A stretch of 7,789 bases of DNA from Candidatus Peregrinibacteria bacterium (GCA_030620215.1 JAUXFE010000029.1:1-7789); one strand, 5' to 3'; shown: positions 1 through 5,740, counted from the first letter of the stretch. Made by a program: numbers and translations. The notes: generated from the sequence alone by a model not told the origin.

Positions 1-835
1 ATATATTCGTCTCTCCGGATTGTGCCGAAAGGCGACAATGGCTATTGTCGCTTTCTGCACAAGATTCGAGTACTCGGACGGATGTTGTGCCGACAGCTAC
101 TATCTTTTTTCCTTCTTTTTTTGCCTGATTCAACCTGTCCGCAGTATCTTTTGGCAATTCGAACCACTCACTATGCATTTTGTGCTCGGTAATTTCATCT
201 GTTTTAACTGGCTGGAATGTGCCCATGCCTACATGCAGTGTAATAAACTCAGTTTGAATTCCTTTAGCCTTTAATTCATTAAATACTTTGTCTGTAAAAT
301 GGAAGCCAGCTGTGGGAGCGGCGACAGATCCCTCATTCTTTGCGTAAACAGTTTGATATTTTTCGGAGTCTTTTACTTCTTCCTTAATGTAAGGCGGAGT
401 AGGAGTGTGACCATGTTTTTTTATGTATGAATTAAAGTCATCACACTCAAATTTAATCGTGCGTAGTCCGTGTGGGGTTATACCTTTTATGTGGAAACTG
501 CATTCCGTATCGATTTGAGCTTCTGTTTTTGGATCGAATTTGTGTCCGGGTCTAACCATGCACTCCCAAGTGTCGTCCGTAACTGGTTTGATTAACAGTA
601 TCTCCGCATTTCCATTCCCTATCTTAAATTTTAATCGCGCAGGAATTACTTTTGATTCGTTTAACACAAGTACGGAATTTGCATCAAGCAATTCCGGTAA
701 CTCAAAAAACTGATGATGTTTAATCGATTGGTTTTCTCGATTCAGTACCATCAGTTTGGATTGATCACGCTCTTCAAGTGGGCGTTGGGCAATAAATTCT
801 TTGGGAAGATTGTAATCAAATTCGGAAAGTTGCAT
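1..835 (-). CDS. queA: S-adenosylmethionine:tRNA ribosyltransferase-isomerase (QueA), 3'-truncated by window edge
   Basis: The reading frame is open from ATG at 835-833 down to the left edge without a stop, giving 278 residues of a protein usually about 340-350 long. The missing part is the C-terminus. QueA transfers and isomerises the ribosyl group of SAM onto 7-aminomethyl-7-deazaguanine in tRNA, making epoxyqueuosine in the cytoplasm. Family signatures read directly from the reverse strand include an N-terminal FDYNLPKEFIAQRPLEERD, LVLNESKVIPARL near residues 55-68, APTAGFHFT in the middle, LHVGMGTFQPV, and AVGTTSVRVLES near residue 250. The visible end (SGETNI) stops just before the expected FIxPGY segment. 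It is the last of three leftward genes, 21 bases after the rplY stop. No clear Shine-Dalgarno precedes the ATG. Identification is confident; completeness cannot be judged here. Confidence 0.95.
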   Translation of the reverse strand, partial: MQLSEFDYNLPKEFIAQRPLEERDQSKLMVLNRENQSIKHHQFFELPELLDANSVLVLNESKVIPARLKFKIGNGNAEILLIKPVTDDTWECMVRPGHKFDPKTEAQIDTECSFHIKGITPHGLRTIKFECDDFNSYIKKHGHTPTPPYIKEEVKDSEKYQTVYAKNEGSVAAPTAGFHFTDKVFNELKAKGIQTEFITLHVGMGTFQPVKTDEITEHKMHSEWFELPKDTADRLNQAKKEGKKIVAVGTTSVRVLESCAESDNSHCRLSAQSGETNI

Positions 836-856
836 AATTCTATCGGATTATTCACC

Positions 857-1552
857 TCATTCTTTCTTTTCACCTTCTTTCTTTTCTTCACCTTCCTCGC
901 CTTCTTTCTTTTCTTCACCTTCCTCGCCTTCTTTCTTTTCTTCACCTTCCTCACCTTCTTCACCTTCAGCGGCCTCGGTAGGAATTTCTGGCTCTTCTTC
1001 AACTCTTGGAGCTGAAACGGTTGCAACGTTTATGTCTTCTGCATCGAGAATTCTGATAGTATCAGGAACCTTAATATCTCCAACAGTTATTGATGTATTA
1101 AAGTCAATAAGAGGGCTTATATCAACTTCAATACTATGGATTAAATCTTTTGGTAAACATTCAACAGAAACTCTGTCTTTACTTGTGACCAAAATACCTC
1201 CTTCTTCTTTTACAGCAGATGAAATGCCTGTAAATACCAAAGGTACTTCCGTTGTGATTGCTTTATTCAAATCAACAGCCATTAGGTCTACATGAATTAT
1301 ATTATCGCTAACTGGATGATATTGAATTTCCTGAACTAAAACAGGGAATTCCTCTTTTTTTTCATTAACTATTGTAATAATTGTACTTTTTCCAGCTTTT
1401 TCATATATGCGACGAAAATCCTGATAATCAGCTGAAAAATTTGCCGGTTTAACACCTTTTCCGTAATAAATCATAGGTACACGACTTGCTTGGCGCGCTT
1501 CTTTTGCAGATGCGTAAACTCCTTGTGTTACGTCTAGTATAGTTTGTTCCAT
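857..1552 (-). CDS. rplY: 50S ribosomal protein L25 (CTC/TL5 family) with long acidic-lysine tail
   Basis: The 231-aa product matches bacterial L25 of the long (CTC/TL5) type, which binds 5S rRNA in the central protuberance of the large subunit. The N-terminal 5S-binding domain covers about residues 1-92 and includes the conserved block VQEIQYHPVSDNIIHVDL at 73-90. The beta-rich CTC domain covers about 95-182 and contains KEEGGIL at 115-121. The tail at 184-231 is almost entirely Glu, Gly and Lys, built from a 9-residue EEGEEKKEG-type unit repeated three times, and should be disordered. The N-terminus (MEQTILDVTQ) is atypical for L25 but has no competing start. The gene follows the CBS gene by 58 bases and precedes queA by 21, suggesting a common transcript. 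No strong Shine-Dalgarno is visible; only an AAAGAA lies just upstream of the ATG. Confidence 0.93.
   Translation of the reverse strand: MEQTILDVTQGVYASAKEARQASRVPMIYYGKGVKPANFSADYQDFRRIYEKAGKSTIITIVNEKKEEFPVLVQEIQYHPVSDNIIHVDLMAVDLNKAITTEVPLVFTGISSAVKEEGGILVTSKDRVSVECLPKDLIHSIEVDISPLIDFNTSITVGDIKVPDTIRILDAEDINVATVSAPRVEEEPEIPTEAAEGEEGEEGEEKKEGEEGEEKKEGEEGEEKKEGEKKE
873..953. repeat. Three tandem 27-bp repeats encoding the L25 tail
   Basis: Three consecutive 27-bp units lie at 873-899, 900-926 and 927-953. The first two are identical and the third differs only in its last base. The unit is a pyrimidine-rich tract on the plus strand, so purine-rich in the rplY mRNA. Because 27 is a multiple of 3, copy-number change would add or remove nine residues (EEGEEKKEG) without a frameshift. 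Partial copies flank the array on both sides. Confidence 0.95.
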
Positions 1553-1565
1553 TTCTTTAATTAAA

Positions 1566-1613
1566 AATTATGAATTAAGACTAAGTCTCCCCTTTGGGGA
1601 TAATTATGAATTA
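1566..1613. repeat. Direct AATTATGAATTA repeats around a short hairpin
   Basis: The 12-mer AATTATGAATTA occurs at 1566-1577 and again at 1602-1613, where it overlaps the stop codon of the CBS gene. Between them lies a 5-bp hairpin, TCCCC-TTT-GGGGA (1588-1600). The spacer between CBS gene and rplY therefore consists almost entirely of simple repeat and hairpin. No T-tract supports terminator function on the minus strand, so read-through into rplY is plausible. Confidence 0.6.
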
Positions 1614-2090
1614 TGGTCTTTTTAATTTTGCAATCTGATGAACGATATCTGTACGGGCGATAATACCAAGTAATTTATTATCTTTATCAGTAACTGGCAG
1701 GCGAGTGATATCGTGTTTTGACATTAAATTGATCGCGTCGAGCAGATTGGCATCCGAATCAATTGTTATCACCTCATCCGTCATTAAATCTTTAACGATT
1801 TCCGCACAATGATCTTTTAGCTTTTCATTGAACTCATTAAGATCCTCGAGGTAAACCATACTTCCTAATAAATTTACCCCACGAGGTGTTTTTAGGGTTG
1901 TGAAATGATTAATAAGGTCACTTTCTGTTACTATTCCTATAACCTGACTCTCGTCATTTATTACAGGGACGCCAAGTATAACATGCTCATCCATTAATTT
2001 GAACAGGTTTTTAATGGTGTCGTTTTCCTTAACCGCAATGACATTTTTAGTCATAAATTCCTTTACAGGTTTTTTCATTAATTTTTCCAT
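1611..2090 (-). CDS. Tandem CBS-domain protein
   Basis: This 159-aa protein is essentially two CBS domains: CBS1 at about residues 10-63 (VKEFMTKNVIAV through GIVTESDLI) and CBS2 at about 99-152 (VKDLMTDEVITI through GIIARTDIV). An insertion of about 35 residues between them contains PRGVNLLGSMVYLEDLNEF. A CBS pair folds as a Bateman module that typically binds adenine nucleotides or SAM and regulates a partner. Here no enzyme, transporter or DNA-binding domain is attached, and no signal or membrane segment is seen, so the partner is unknown. The protein is probably cytosolic. The first ATG (2090) is used; ATG at residue 5 is an alternative. It is the first gene of the leftward set before rplY and queA. 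No Shine-Dalgarno is visible, but a TAAAAT lies just upstream of the ATG. Confidence 0.9.
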   Translation of the reverse strand: MEKLMKKPVKEFMTKNVIAVKENDTIKNLFKLMDEHVILGVPVINDESQVIGIVTESDLINHFTTLKTPRGVNLLGSMVYLEDLNEFNEKLKDHCAEIVKDLMTDEVITIDSDANLLDAINLMSKHDITRLPVTDKDNKLLGIIARTDIVHQIAKLKRP

Positions 2091-2108
2091 AGATTTTATT
2101 CGTTAATC

Positions 2109-2211
2109 GTTTGCGGTAGCGATAGGCGTATCGTCTTACGGTTACGTCTTGCGTCTTGTGACTGATTTACAAACGTTAGACGCATACGATGCCGATACGT
2201 TTTTCGCAAAC
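2109..2211. repeat. Nested imperfect palindrome upstream of the CBS gene
   Basis: Three nested complementary arm pairs share nearly the same centre: GTTTGCG (2109-2115) with CGCAAAC (2205-2211), CGTATCG (2127-2133) with CGATACG (2193-2199), and GCGTCT (2151-2156) with AGACGC (2178-2183). A local hairpin CGATA-GGCG-TATCG sits at 2120-2133, and CGTCTT recurs three times at 2132, 2145 and 2152. The arms are interrupted by mismatches and small indels. It may be a decayed dispersed palindrome or a structured leader upstream of the CBS gene. Confidence 0.55.
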
Positions 2212-2234
2212 ACAAACGTGAGATTAATTTTAAT

Positions 2235-2299
2235 GGTGCCTGGGGAGGTCCTTCCCTCGACTCCGCAGGCTCCGCTCGGGACAGGCTTCTCGTCCCACC
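2235..2299. repeat. GC-rich structured repeat element beside tRNA-Leu
   Basis: This island of about 65 bases is far more GC-rich than its surroundings. Outer ends GGTG and CACC are complementary. Inside are hairpins GGGGA/TTCCC (start of the element) and GGGAC/GTCCC (2278-2282 with 2292-2296), plus a duplicated CTCCGC. Read on the minus strand it contains CCTGTCCCGAGCGGAG and TCGAGGGA. This resembles a class of dispersed GC-rich palindromic repeats whose spurious translations (ACPERS.., ..GVEG) turn up in many draft genomes; that resemblance is from memory. It lies just 3' of the tRNA on the tRNA's strand. No product is proposed. Confidence 0.55.
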
Positions 2300-2323
2300 G
2301 CGGGTTTATTATGTATTCTCTTA

Positions 2324-2408
2324 TGGTGCCGCGGGTGGGACTCGAACCCACACTCCCGAAGGAAAGAGATTTTAAGTCTCTCGTGTATACCAATTTCACC
2401 ACCGCGGC
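2324..2408 (-). tRNA. tRNA-Leu (UAA anticodon), CCA encoded
   Basis: On the minus strand the sequence folds as a class II tRNA. It has acceptor GCCGCGG paired with CCGCGGC, discriminator A, and an encoded CCA at 2326-2324. The D stem is GTG/CAC. The anticodon stem AGAGA/TCTCT carries the loop CTTAAAA, giving anticodon UAA. The long variable arm is built on TCC-TTCG-GGA. The T stem GTGGG/CCCAC has loop TTCGAGT. The UAA anticodon with a long variable arm assigns it to leucine (UUA/UUG codons). Length is 85 nt including CCA. A promoter lies immediately upstream (2417-2445). No intron and no mismatches in the main stems. Confidence 0.96.
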
Positions 2409-2416
2409 GCCCAGTT

Positions 2417-2445
2417 ATTTTAGTGAAAAATTCAATTAAATACAA
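2417..2445 (-). promoter_or_regulatory. Predicted promoter of tRNA-Leu
   Basis: On the minus strand a -35-like TTGTAT (2445-2440) is followed by a 17-base spacer and a -10-like TAAAAT (2422-2417). The -10 ends 8 bases before the mature tRNA 5' end at 2408, so transcription would start within a few bases of the tRNA. The -10 matches consensus at 5 of 6 positions; the -35 keeps only TTG. Confidence 0.55.
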
Positions 2446-2456
2446 GTTATTTTAAC

Positions 2457-2525
2457 TATCAGCTATCAGCAATCAGCTATCAGCGAATCAGTTACTGATC
2501 AGCTGATAGCTGATTGCTGATAGTT
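2457..2525. repeat. Long near-perfect hairpin built from TATCAGC heptamers
   Basis: The left arm is a tandem of 7-mers: TATCAGC (2457, 2464), AATCAGC (2471), TATCAGC (2478). Positions 2463-2484 are perfectly complementary to 2502-2523 (22 bp). The pairing extends outward by one G-U and one A-U pair. After a 2x2 mismatch it continues inward with ATCAG/CTGAT (2487-2491 with 2495-2499) around a TTA loop. A T-rich run follows at 2524-2531. It lies between the divergent tRNA-Leu and holB transcription units, so it may insulate them; it could act as a terminator only for rightward transcripts. Its repeat-unit construction suggests a dispersed element. Confidence 0.9.
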
Positions 2526-2541
2526 TCTTTTCATGTATAAT
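2514..2541 (+). promoter_or_regulatory. Predicted holB promoter overlapping the first in-frame ATG
   Basis: A perfect -10 hexamer TATAAT sits at 2536-2541, with TTGCTG (2514-2519) 16 bases upstream as a weak -35 (TTG conserved). The -35 lies within the right arm of the large hairpin. Transcription would begin near 2548, after the in-frame ATG at 2533 but before the ATG at 2572. This helps decide the holB start. Confidence 0.5.
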
Positions 2542-2571
2542 AATGACCTCAGATTAAAGTCATTGAGTCAT

Positions 2572-3504
2572 ATGTTGTATAAATGGGACATCATTGGACA
2601 CACAAAACAGCTTGAGCAATTAGAACAGGAAATATCGAATGGTAATATTGCTCATGCATATCTTTTTTCAGGTCCGAAAGATGTTGGTAAATTTCGTATT
2701 ACCCGGGTTTTTGCCAATATTTTGCAATGTCCAAATAATTATTGCCATACATGCAAAGATTGTAAGTTAATCGAAAAAGGTAATCACCCCGACATTATTA
2801 CAATGGTGGACAGGGGAGAAACGATTAAAATCGATGATGTCAGGGATTTAATTCACAAGACGAATCTTACCTCTCAGGGGCGTTTGAGAATTGTTCTTAT
2901 TGAAAATATTGAACGTATGCCAGTAGAAGCTCAAAATTCTTTTTTGAAAACGCTCGAAGAACCGCCAGGGAAAACTATTTTTATAATGACTTCTACTCGG
3001 CCTAATCAGGTTTTACCTACAATTAAATCTCGCGTTAGAAGATATTTTCTTTTTAATATTGAAGATTCGGTTTTAAAGAGCTCATTAAAACAGCAGTTTG
3101 GTGAAAATGTGGATATAGAAGAAATTATTCAAATTGCACAGGGAAGGCCGGGTTTGGCTATTAATTTAATGAAGACTCCAATTGTACTTAGTGAACAAAG
3201 AAATTTATATAATCAAATCGAATTCTTTCTAAAAAAGAATGATCTTTCGCAAAAATTTATGTTTGTTGAGAATCTGGATAAAGAGCCTGAACGGTTAGAA
3301 GTTTTCTTTGATGCCTTTTCCAGATATTTAAGAAAATTGCTTTATGAGTACATTGCTCAGGCAGATCATCCTTTAAAATCACGTTATACATTAGAAGATA
3401 TCACCAATCTATTTGAATCTTTGGAAAAAACACGTTATCTTATTGATAGAAATACGAACAAAAAATTAGCTTTGGAGAATTTCTTTCTTCAAACTGAAAA
3501 ATAA
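2572..3504 (+). CDS. holB: DNA polymerase III delta-prime subunit
   Basis: A clamp-loader AAA+ protein that helps load the sliding clamp during replication. Start chosen at 2572 (MLYKWDIIGH, 310 aa). An in-frame ATG at 2533 would add 13 residues, but a TATAAT -10 overlaps that codon and the family normally begins near WxxIIGH. Counting from 2572, residues 34-41 (GPKDVGKF) are a P-loop-like motif with Lys kept but the usual Ser/Thr after it replaced by Phe. Four cysteines (CPNNYCHTCKDC, 53-64) form the zinc module typical of gamma/delta-prime subunits. RIVLIENIERM (about 106-116) occupies the Walker B position. LKTLEEPP (about 125-132) and IKSRVRRYF (about 151-159, sensor/SRC region) follow. 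The C-terminal third is the helical collar-like domain. First of three co-directional genes (holB, TPR, pyrF). The weak P-loop suggests poor or no ATP binding, as in E. coli delta-prime. Confidence 0.9.
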   Translation: MLYKWDIIGHTKQLEQLEQEISNGNIAHAYLFSGPKDVGKFRITRVFANILQCPNNYCHTCKDCKLIEKGNHPDIITMVDRGETIKIDDVRDLIHKTNLTSQGRLRIVLIENIERMPVEAQNSFLKTLEEPPGKTIFIMTSTRPNQVLPTIKSRVRRYFLFNIEDSVLKSSLKQQFGENVDIEEIIQIAQGRPGLAINLMKTPIVLSEQRNLYNQIEFFLKKNDLSQKFMFVENLDKEPERLEVFFDAFSRYLRKLLYEYIAQADHPLKSRYTLEDITNLFESLEKTRYLIDRNTNKKLALENFFLQTEK

Positions 3505-3516
3505 AAATAAACATTT

Positions 3517-3637
3517 ATTACAAAATTACAAACGCTGCGCTATTATAAAATTACAAAATTATTTATATAAATAGCGTAACGTTGTGTGAAAATCACATTA
3601 ATTTTGTAATCTTGTAATTTTCAATTTTGTAATTGGA
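3517..3637. repeat. AT-rich inverted/direct repeats (TTTTGTAAT family) filling the holB-TPR spacer
   Basis: The spacer carries ATTACAAAATTACAAA near its left end and several copies of ATTTTGTAAT or CTTGTAATTTT near its right end, so the two sides are complementary. In the middle is a hairpin: AACG (3531-3534) with CGTT (3580-3583), then CGCTATT (3538-3544) with AATAGCG (3570-3576), enclosing another ATTACAAAATTA copy. Nothing coding is seen. It could slow or end transcription between the genes, but no canonical GC stem plus T-tract is present. Confidence 0.65.
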
Positions 3638-3639
3638 TA

Positions 3640-4530
3640 ATGTTAGAACTCTATTTATTTTTATTAGCATTGCTGGCCATTATTATTATAGTTTTTCGGC
3701 GTAATATAATTTTTAATCGCCATGAGAAAAAACAATTTAAAGAAGAAGTTGCATCAAAAGTTAAGGAATATAGAAAACAAGAGCATACCGAAAGTAAAAA
3801 GCGTTTCAAAGATGAATTGGCCGAAGAGCAGAAGTCCAAAAAATTTGATTTTGTTCGTTATAAAGAAGAAATGCGGAAAGCAGATCTTGCTATGGCAAAA
3901 AAACAATGGAAGAATGCAAAACAATCCCTTATTCAGGCTATATCACTTGCTAAAGATGAATTATTTGTATCGTTAAAGCTCGCCAGAGTTTATATGGAAA
4001 GCGGAGAGCATAGAAAGGCAGAAACTCTTTATCGTCGTTTACTCGAAATGGATCCGGAAAATTCTAATATATATGAAAATTTAGGGAAAATTTTGACGAA
4101 TAAGAAACGATATAAAGAGGCTATTCAGGCTTATGCCAGAGCTGTTGAGCTTGATGAAAAAGATGATAAGAAACTGCTTGCATTAGGAAATCTTTATCAA
4201 TTGCTGATGCGATATTCGCTTGCCGGAGAATGTTATAAGCGAGCTGCAGAACTGAAACCAAGAGAGGTGGAATATTTATTTTTACTTGCGAATGCGTGTA
4301 AATCAGATGAAGATTTTGATAACGCACTTTTTAGTTATGAAAAAATATTAACTATTGAACCTTATAACGAAAAAGCTAAGAATTCGACTCACGATGTACG
4401 TTTAAAAATCAAAGAATCCGAAACATTTTTTAAAAACGATACAACGACACAATCTGCCCGAGCTAAAGCTCATTCAGGCGGGCGATACAACGACACAACG
4501 AAACAACTAAACGATGCATTGACAATTTAA
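3640..4530 (+). CDS. Membrane-anchored TPR-repeat protein
   Basis: The 296-aa protein starts with one hydrophobic segment (residues 1-19, LELYLFLLALLAIIIIVF), followed by Arg/Lys, so it is probably an N-terminal anchor with the bulk in the cytoplasm. Residues 27-80 are highly charged and probably helical or coiled coil. Five tetratricopeptide repeats follow: about 78-106, 107-140 (SLKLARVYMESGEHRKAETL), 141-174 (NIYENLGKILTNKKRYKEAI), 175-208 and 209-242. TPR arrays are protein-interaction scaffolds; the partner is unknown. Residues 264-296 (KNDTTTQSARAKAHSGG and onward) are low-complexity and encoded by repeat DNA, so the functional protein may end near residue 262. The ATG has no Shine-Dalgarno, and there is no alternative upstream that keeps the membrane segment. 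It lies 20 bases before pyrF and is likely co-transcribed with it. Confidence 0.82.
   Translation: MLELYLFLLALLAIIIIVFRRNIIFNRHEKKQFKEEVASKVKEYRKQEHTESKKRFKDELAEEQKSKKFDFVRYKEEMRKADLAMAKKQWKNAKQSLIQAISLAKDELFVSLKLARVYMESGEHRKAETLYRRLLEMDPENSNIYENLGKILTNKKRYKEAIQAYARAVELDEKDDKKLLALGNLYQLLMRYSLAGECYKRAAELKPREVEYLFLLANACKSDEDFDNALFSYEKILTIEPYNEKAKNSTHDVRLKIKESETFFKNDTTTQSARAKAHSGGRYNDTTKQLNDALTI
4437..4498. repeat. 16-bp direct repeats flanking a palindromic insert in the TPR gene end
   Basis: CGATACAACGACACAA occurs at 4437-4452 and 4483-4498. Between them is a hairpin-prone GC-rich segment: GCCC (4456-4459) with GGGC (4480-4483), and inside it GAGC-TAAA-GCTC (4460-4471). The arrangement resembles a short palindromic element bounded by a duplication. 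It supplies the last part of the TPR reading frame. Its CTGCCCGAGC core resembles CTGTCCCGAGC in the element at 2235-2299, read on the other strand. Confidence 0.8.
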
Positions 4531-4550
4531 AAATTAATAAAAAATTAAAT

Positions 4551-5471
4551 ATGGCCCATTTTGCTGACAGGCTTACAAATAAAATTAGTAATTTAAATAA
4601 TCCAACTGTTGTCGGGCTTGACCCCCGCTTAAACCAAATCCCTCAGTTTATTAAAGATGAAGCTATAAATGAATTTGGGGAAACTTTTGAAGCTGCCGGT
4701 GCCACAATTTTGGAATTTAACAAAGGAATAATCGATGCAATTTCTGATATTGTTCCAGCTGTAAAACCCCAAATCGCTTTTTATGAATGTTATGGACATG
4801 AAGGTTTGAAAGCTTATCAAGATACCGTTCGTTATGCACAGGAGAAGGGGATGATTGTAATAGGTGACGCTAAGCGTAATGATATTGGTTCAACTGCGAA
4901 AGCATATGCTGAGGGTCATTTGGGTAAAGTAGATCTTTTTGGTGAACCAATTCCATCAATTAATGTTGATGCTTTGACTGTCACTCCGTATCTTGGGTCT
5001 GACGGCATAACTCCTTTTACATCAATTTGTGAGAAGGAGGGGAAGGGTATCTTTGTTCTTGTTCGAACTTCTAATCCATCTGCTGATGAAATTCAGGGGC
5101 AAGCTTTGGGTGATCATTTAATGGATGAGCATGTTGCTACTCTTGTTGAGGGATGGGGTCGGGATTTAATCGGTGATAGCGGATTCTCCTCAGTTGGTGC
5201 TGTTGTTGGCGCGACTTATCCCGAAGAAGCCCGTGTGCTTCGCAACTTAATGCCAAATCAGATTTTCCTTGTACCCGGTTATGGTGCGCAAGGCGGGGGA
5301 GCGGAGGATACAAAACCCTGTTTCCATAAAAATGGTACCGGTGCGATTGTTAACTCATCTCGCGGGATTATTTTTGCATATGAAAAGCAAGGCAAATCTG
5401 AAGAAGCTTATGCTGAGGCTGCCCGTGATGCGGCACTTGCTATGAAAGAAGACTTAGGAAAGCTATTTTAA
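4551..5471 (+). CDS. pyrF: Orotidine 5'-phosphate decarboxylase, type 2
   Basis: Converts OMP to UMP, the last step of de novo pyrimidine nucleotide synthesis, in the cytoplasm. The 306-aa length and motif order fit the long (type 2) OMP decarboxylase family. VGLDPRL (21-27) carries the substrate-binding Asp24, and VKPQIAFYE (71-79) carries Lys72. The hallmark IGDAKRNDIGSTA (104-116) holds the Asp-Lys-x-x-Asp catalytic set (Asp106, Lys108, Asp111). VTPYLGSDG (144-152) follows, then the phosphate-loop motifs VPGYGAQGGG (241-250) and VNSSRGIIFA (267-276) with Arg271. All key residues are present, so it should be active. The ATG follows the TPR gene stop by 20 AT-rich bases with no visible Shine-Dalgarno, consistent with read-through from the upstream genes. 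No other pyr gene is in the window. Confidence 0.96.
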   Translation: MAHFADRLTNKISNLNNPTVVGLDPRLNQIPQFIKDEAINEFGETFEAAGATILEFNKGIIDAISDIVPAVKPQIAFYECYGHEGLKAYQDTVRYAQEKGMIVIGDAKRNDIGSTAKAYAEGHLGKVDLFGEPIPSINVDALTVTPYLGSDGITPFTSICEKEGKGIFVLVRTSNPSADEIQGQALGDHLMDEHVATLVEGWGRDLIGDSGFSSVGAVVGATYPEEARVLRNLMPNQIFLVPGYGAQGGGAEDTKPCFHKNGTGAIVNSSRGIIFAYEKQGKSEEAYAEAARDAALAMKEDLGKLF

Positions 5472-5485
5472 TAATCGACCTCACA

Positions 5486-5531
5486 AATACGGACGGAAAA
5501 CTGGCAACTTCAAAAGGTTTCCGCCCGTATT
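5486..5531. repeat. 17-bp-arm hairpin just after pyrF
   Basis: Arms 5486-5502 (beginning AATACGG) and 5515-5531 (ending CCGTATT) are complementary with two mismatches around a 12-base loop. It sits 14 bases after the pyrF stop, where a terminator is expected, but no T-run follows, so intrinsic termination is uncertain. It may instead protect the mRNA 3' end or be another dispersed palindrome. Confidence 0.7.
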
Positions 5532-5546
5532 AATGAGAACGACAAC

Positions 5547-5660
5547 CTATTCGTCTTCATTTAAAATTGAATCAATAGTGCGGATTAGCCGTATCATTAA
5601 TTGATTTACTGCAATTAAGTTTATTAAAGCTGCTTGTAGTGCTTTTTTCTTGTTATTCAT
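5547..5660 (-). CDS. Possible 37-aa small protein
   Basis: ATG at 5660 and TAG at 5549-5547 enclose 37 codons. The peptide begins MNNKKKALQAALINLIAVNQ and ends IDSILNEDE: a basic N-terminus, a hydrophobic/amphipathic helix-like middle and an acidic end. It looks more protein-like than random AT-rich sequence, but there is no Shine-Dalgarno, no recognised family and no promoter. It lies downstream of the S23-family gene on the same strand, 78 bases after its stop. Function unknown; it may be chance. Confidence 0.3.
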   Translation of the reverse strand: MNNKKKALQAALINLIAVNQLMIRLIRTIDSILNEDE

Positions 5661-5689
5661 GATAATTGTTAAAATGTGTTACTTAACAT

Positions 5690-5740
5690 GTGTTCTTAAC
5701 ATTTGACATGTGACATGTGACATTTGACTAACTTTTGACT
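5690..5740. repeat. Heptamer tandem repeats (TTGACAT/GTGACAT type)
   Basis: A run of 7-base units (TTGACAT, GTGACAT, GTGACAT, TTGACTA), then a spaced TTGACTA, lies just downstream of the S23-family stop codon and partly overlaps it. The last units form the left member (5713-5731) of the inverted repeat around that gene. The 7-base period matches that of the TATCAGC hairpin at 2457-2525. Confidence 0.75.

Noticed and set aside
20..274. 84-codon plus-strand ORF
   Set aside because: It is the complement of queA coding sequence and has no protein-like features.
713..1026. Phe-rich plus-strand ORF and Lys-rich minus-strand ORF over the rplY tail
   Set aside because: Both are other-frame readings of the purine/pyrimidine 27-bp repeats in rplY.
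2235..2299. Second tRNA gene beside tRNA-Leu
   Set aside because: The CCA-like end and TCGAG are suggestive, but no anticodon arm, D arm or full acceptor pairing can be drawn.
2142..2445. ORFs of 71-96 codons on both strands around 2142-2445
   Set aside because: They translate through tRNA-Leu and the adjacent GC-rich repeat. Readings such as VPRVGLEPT and GGEIGIHE are the well-known false proteins produced by tRNA genes.
2457..2525. Short tandem repeats considered as a CRISPR array
   Set aside because: Units are 7 bases with no unique spacers, and no cas genes are present; it is a hairpin-forming simple repeat.
857..5471. Alternative genetic code (TGA recoding, as in Gracilibacteria/Absconditabacteria)
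   Set aside because: TGA serves as the stop codon of rplY, and no conserved gene requires in-frame TGA read-through.
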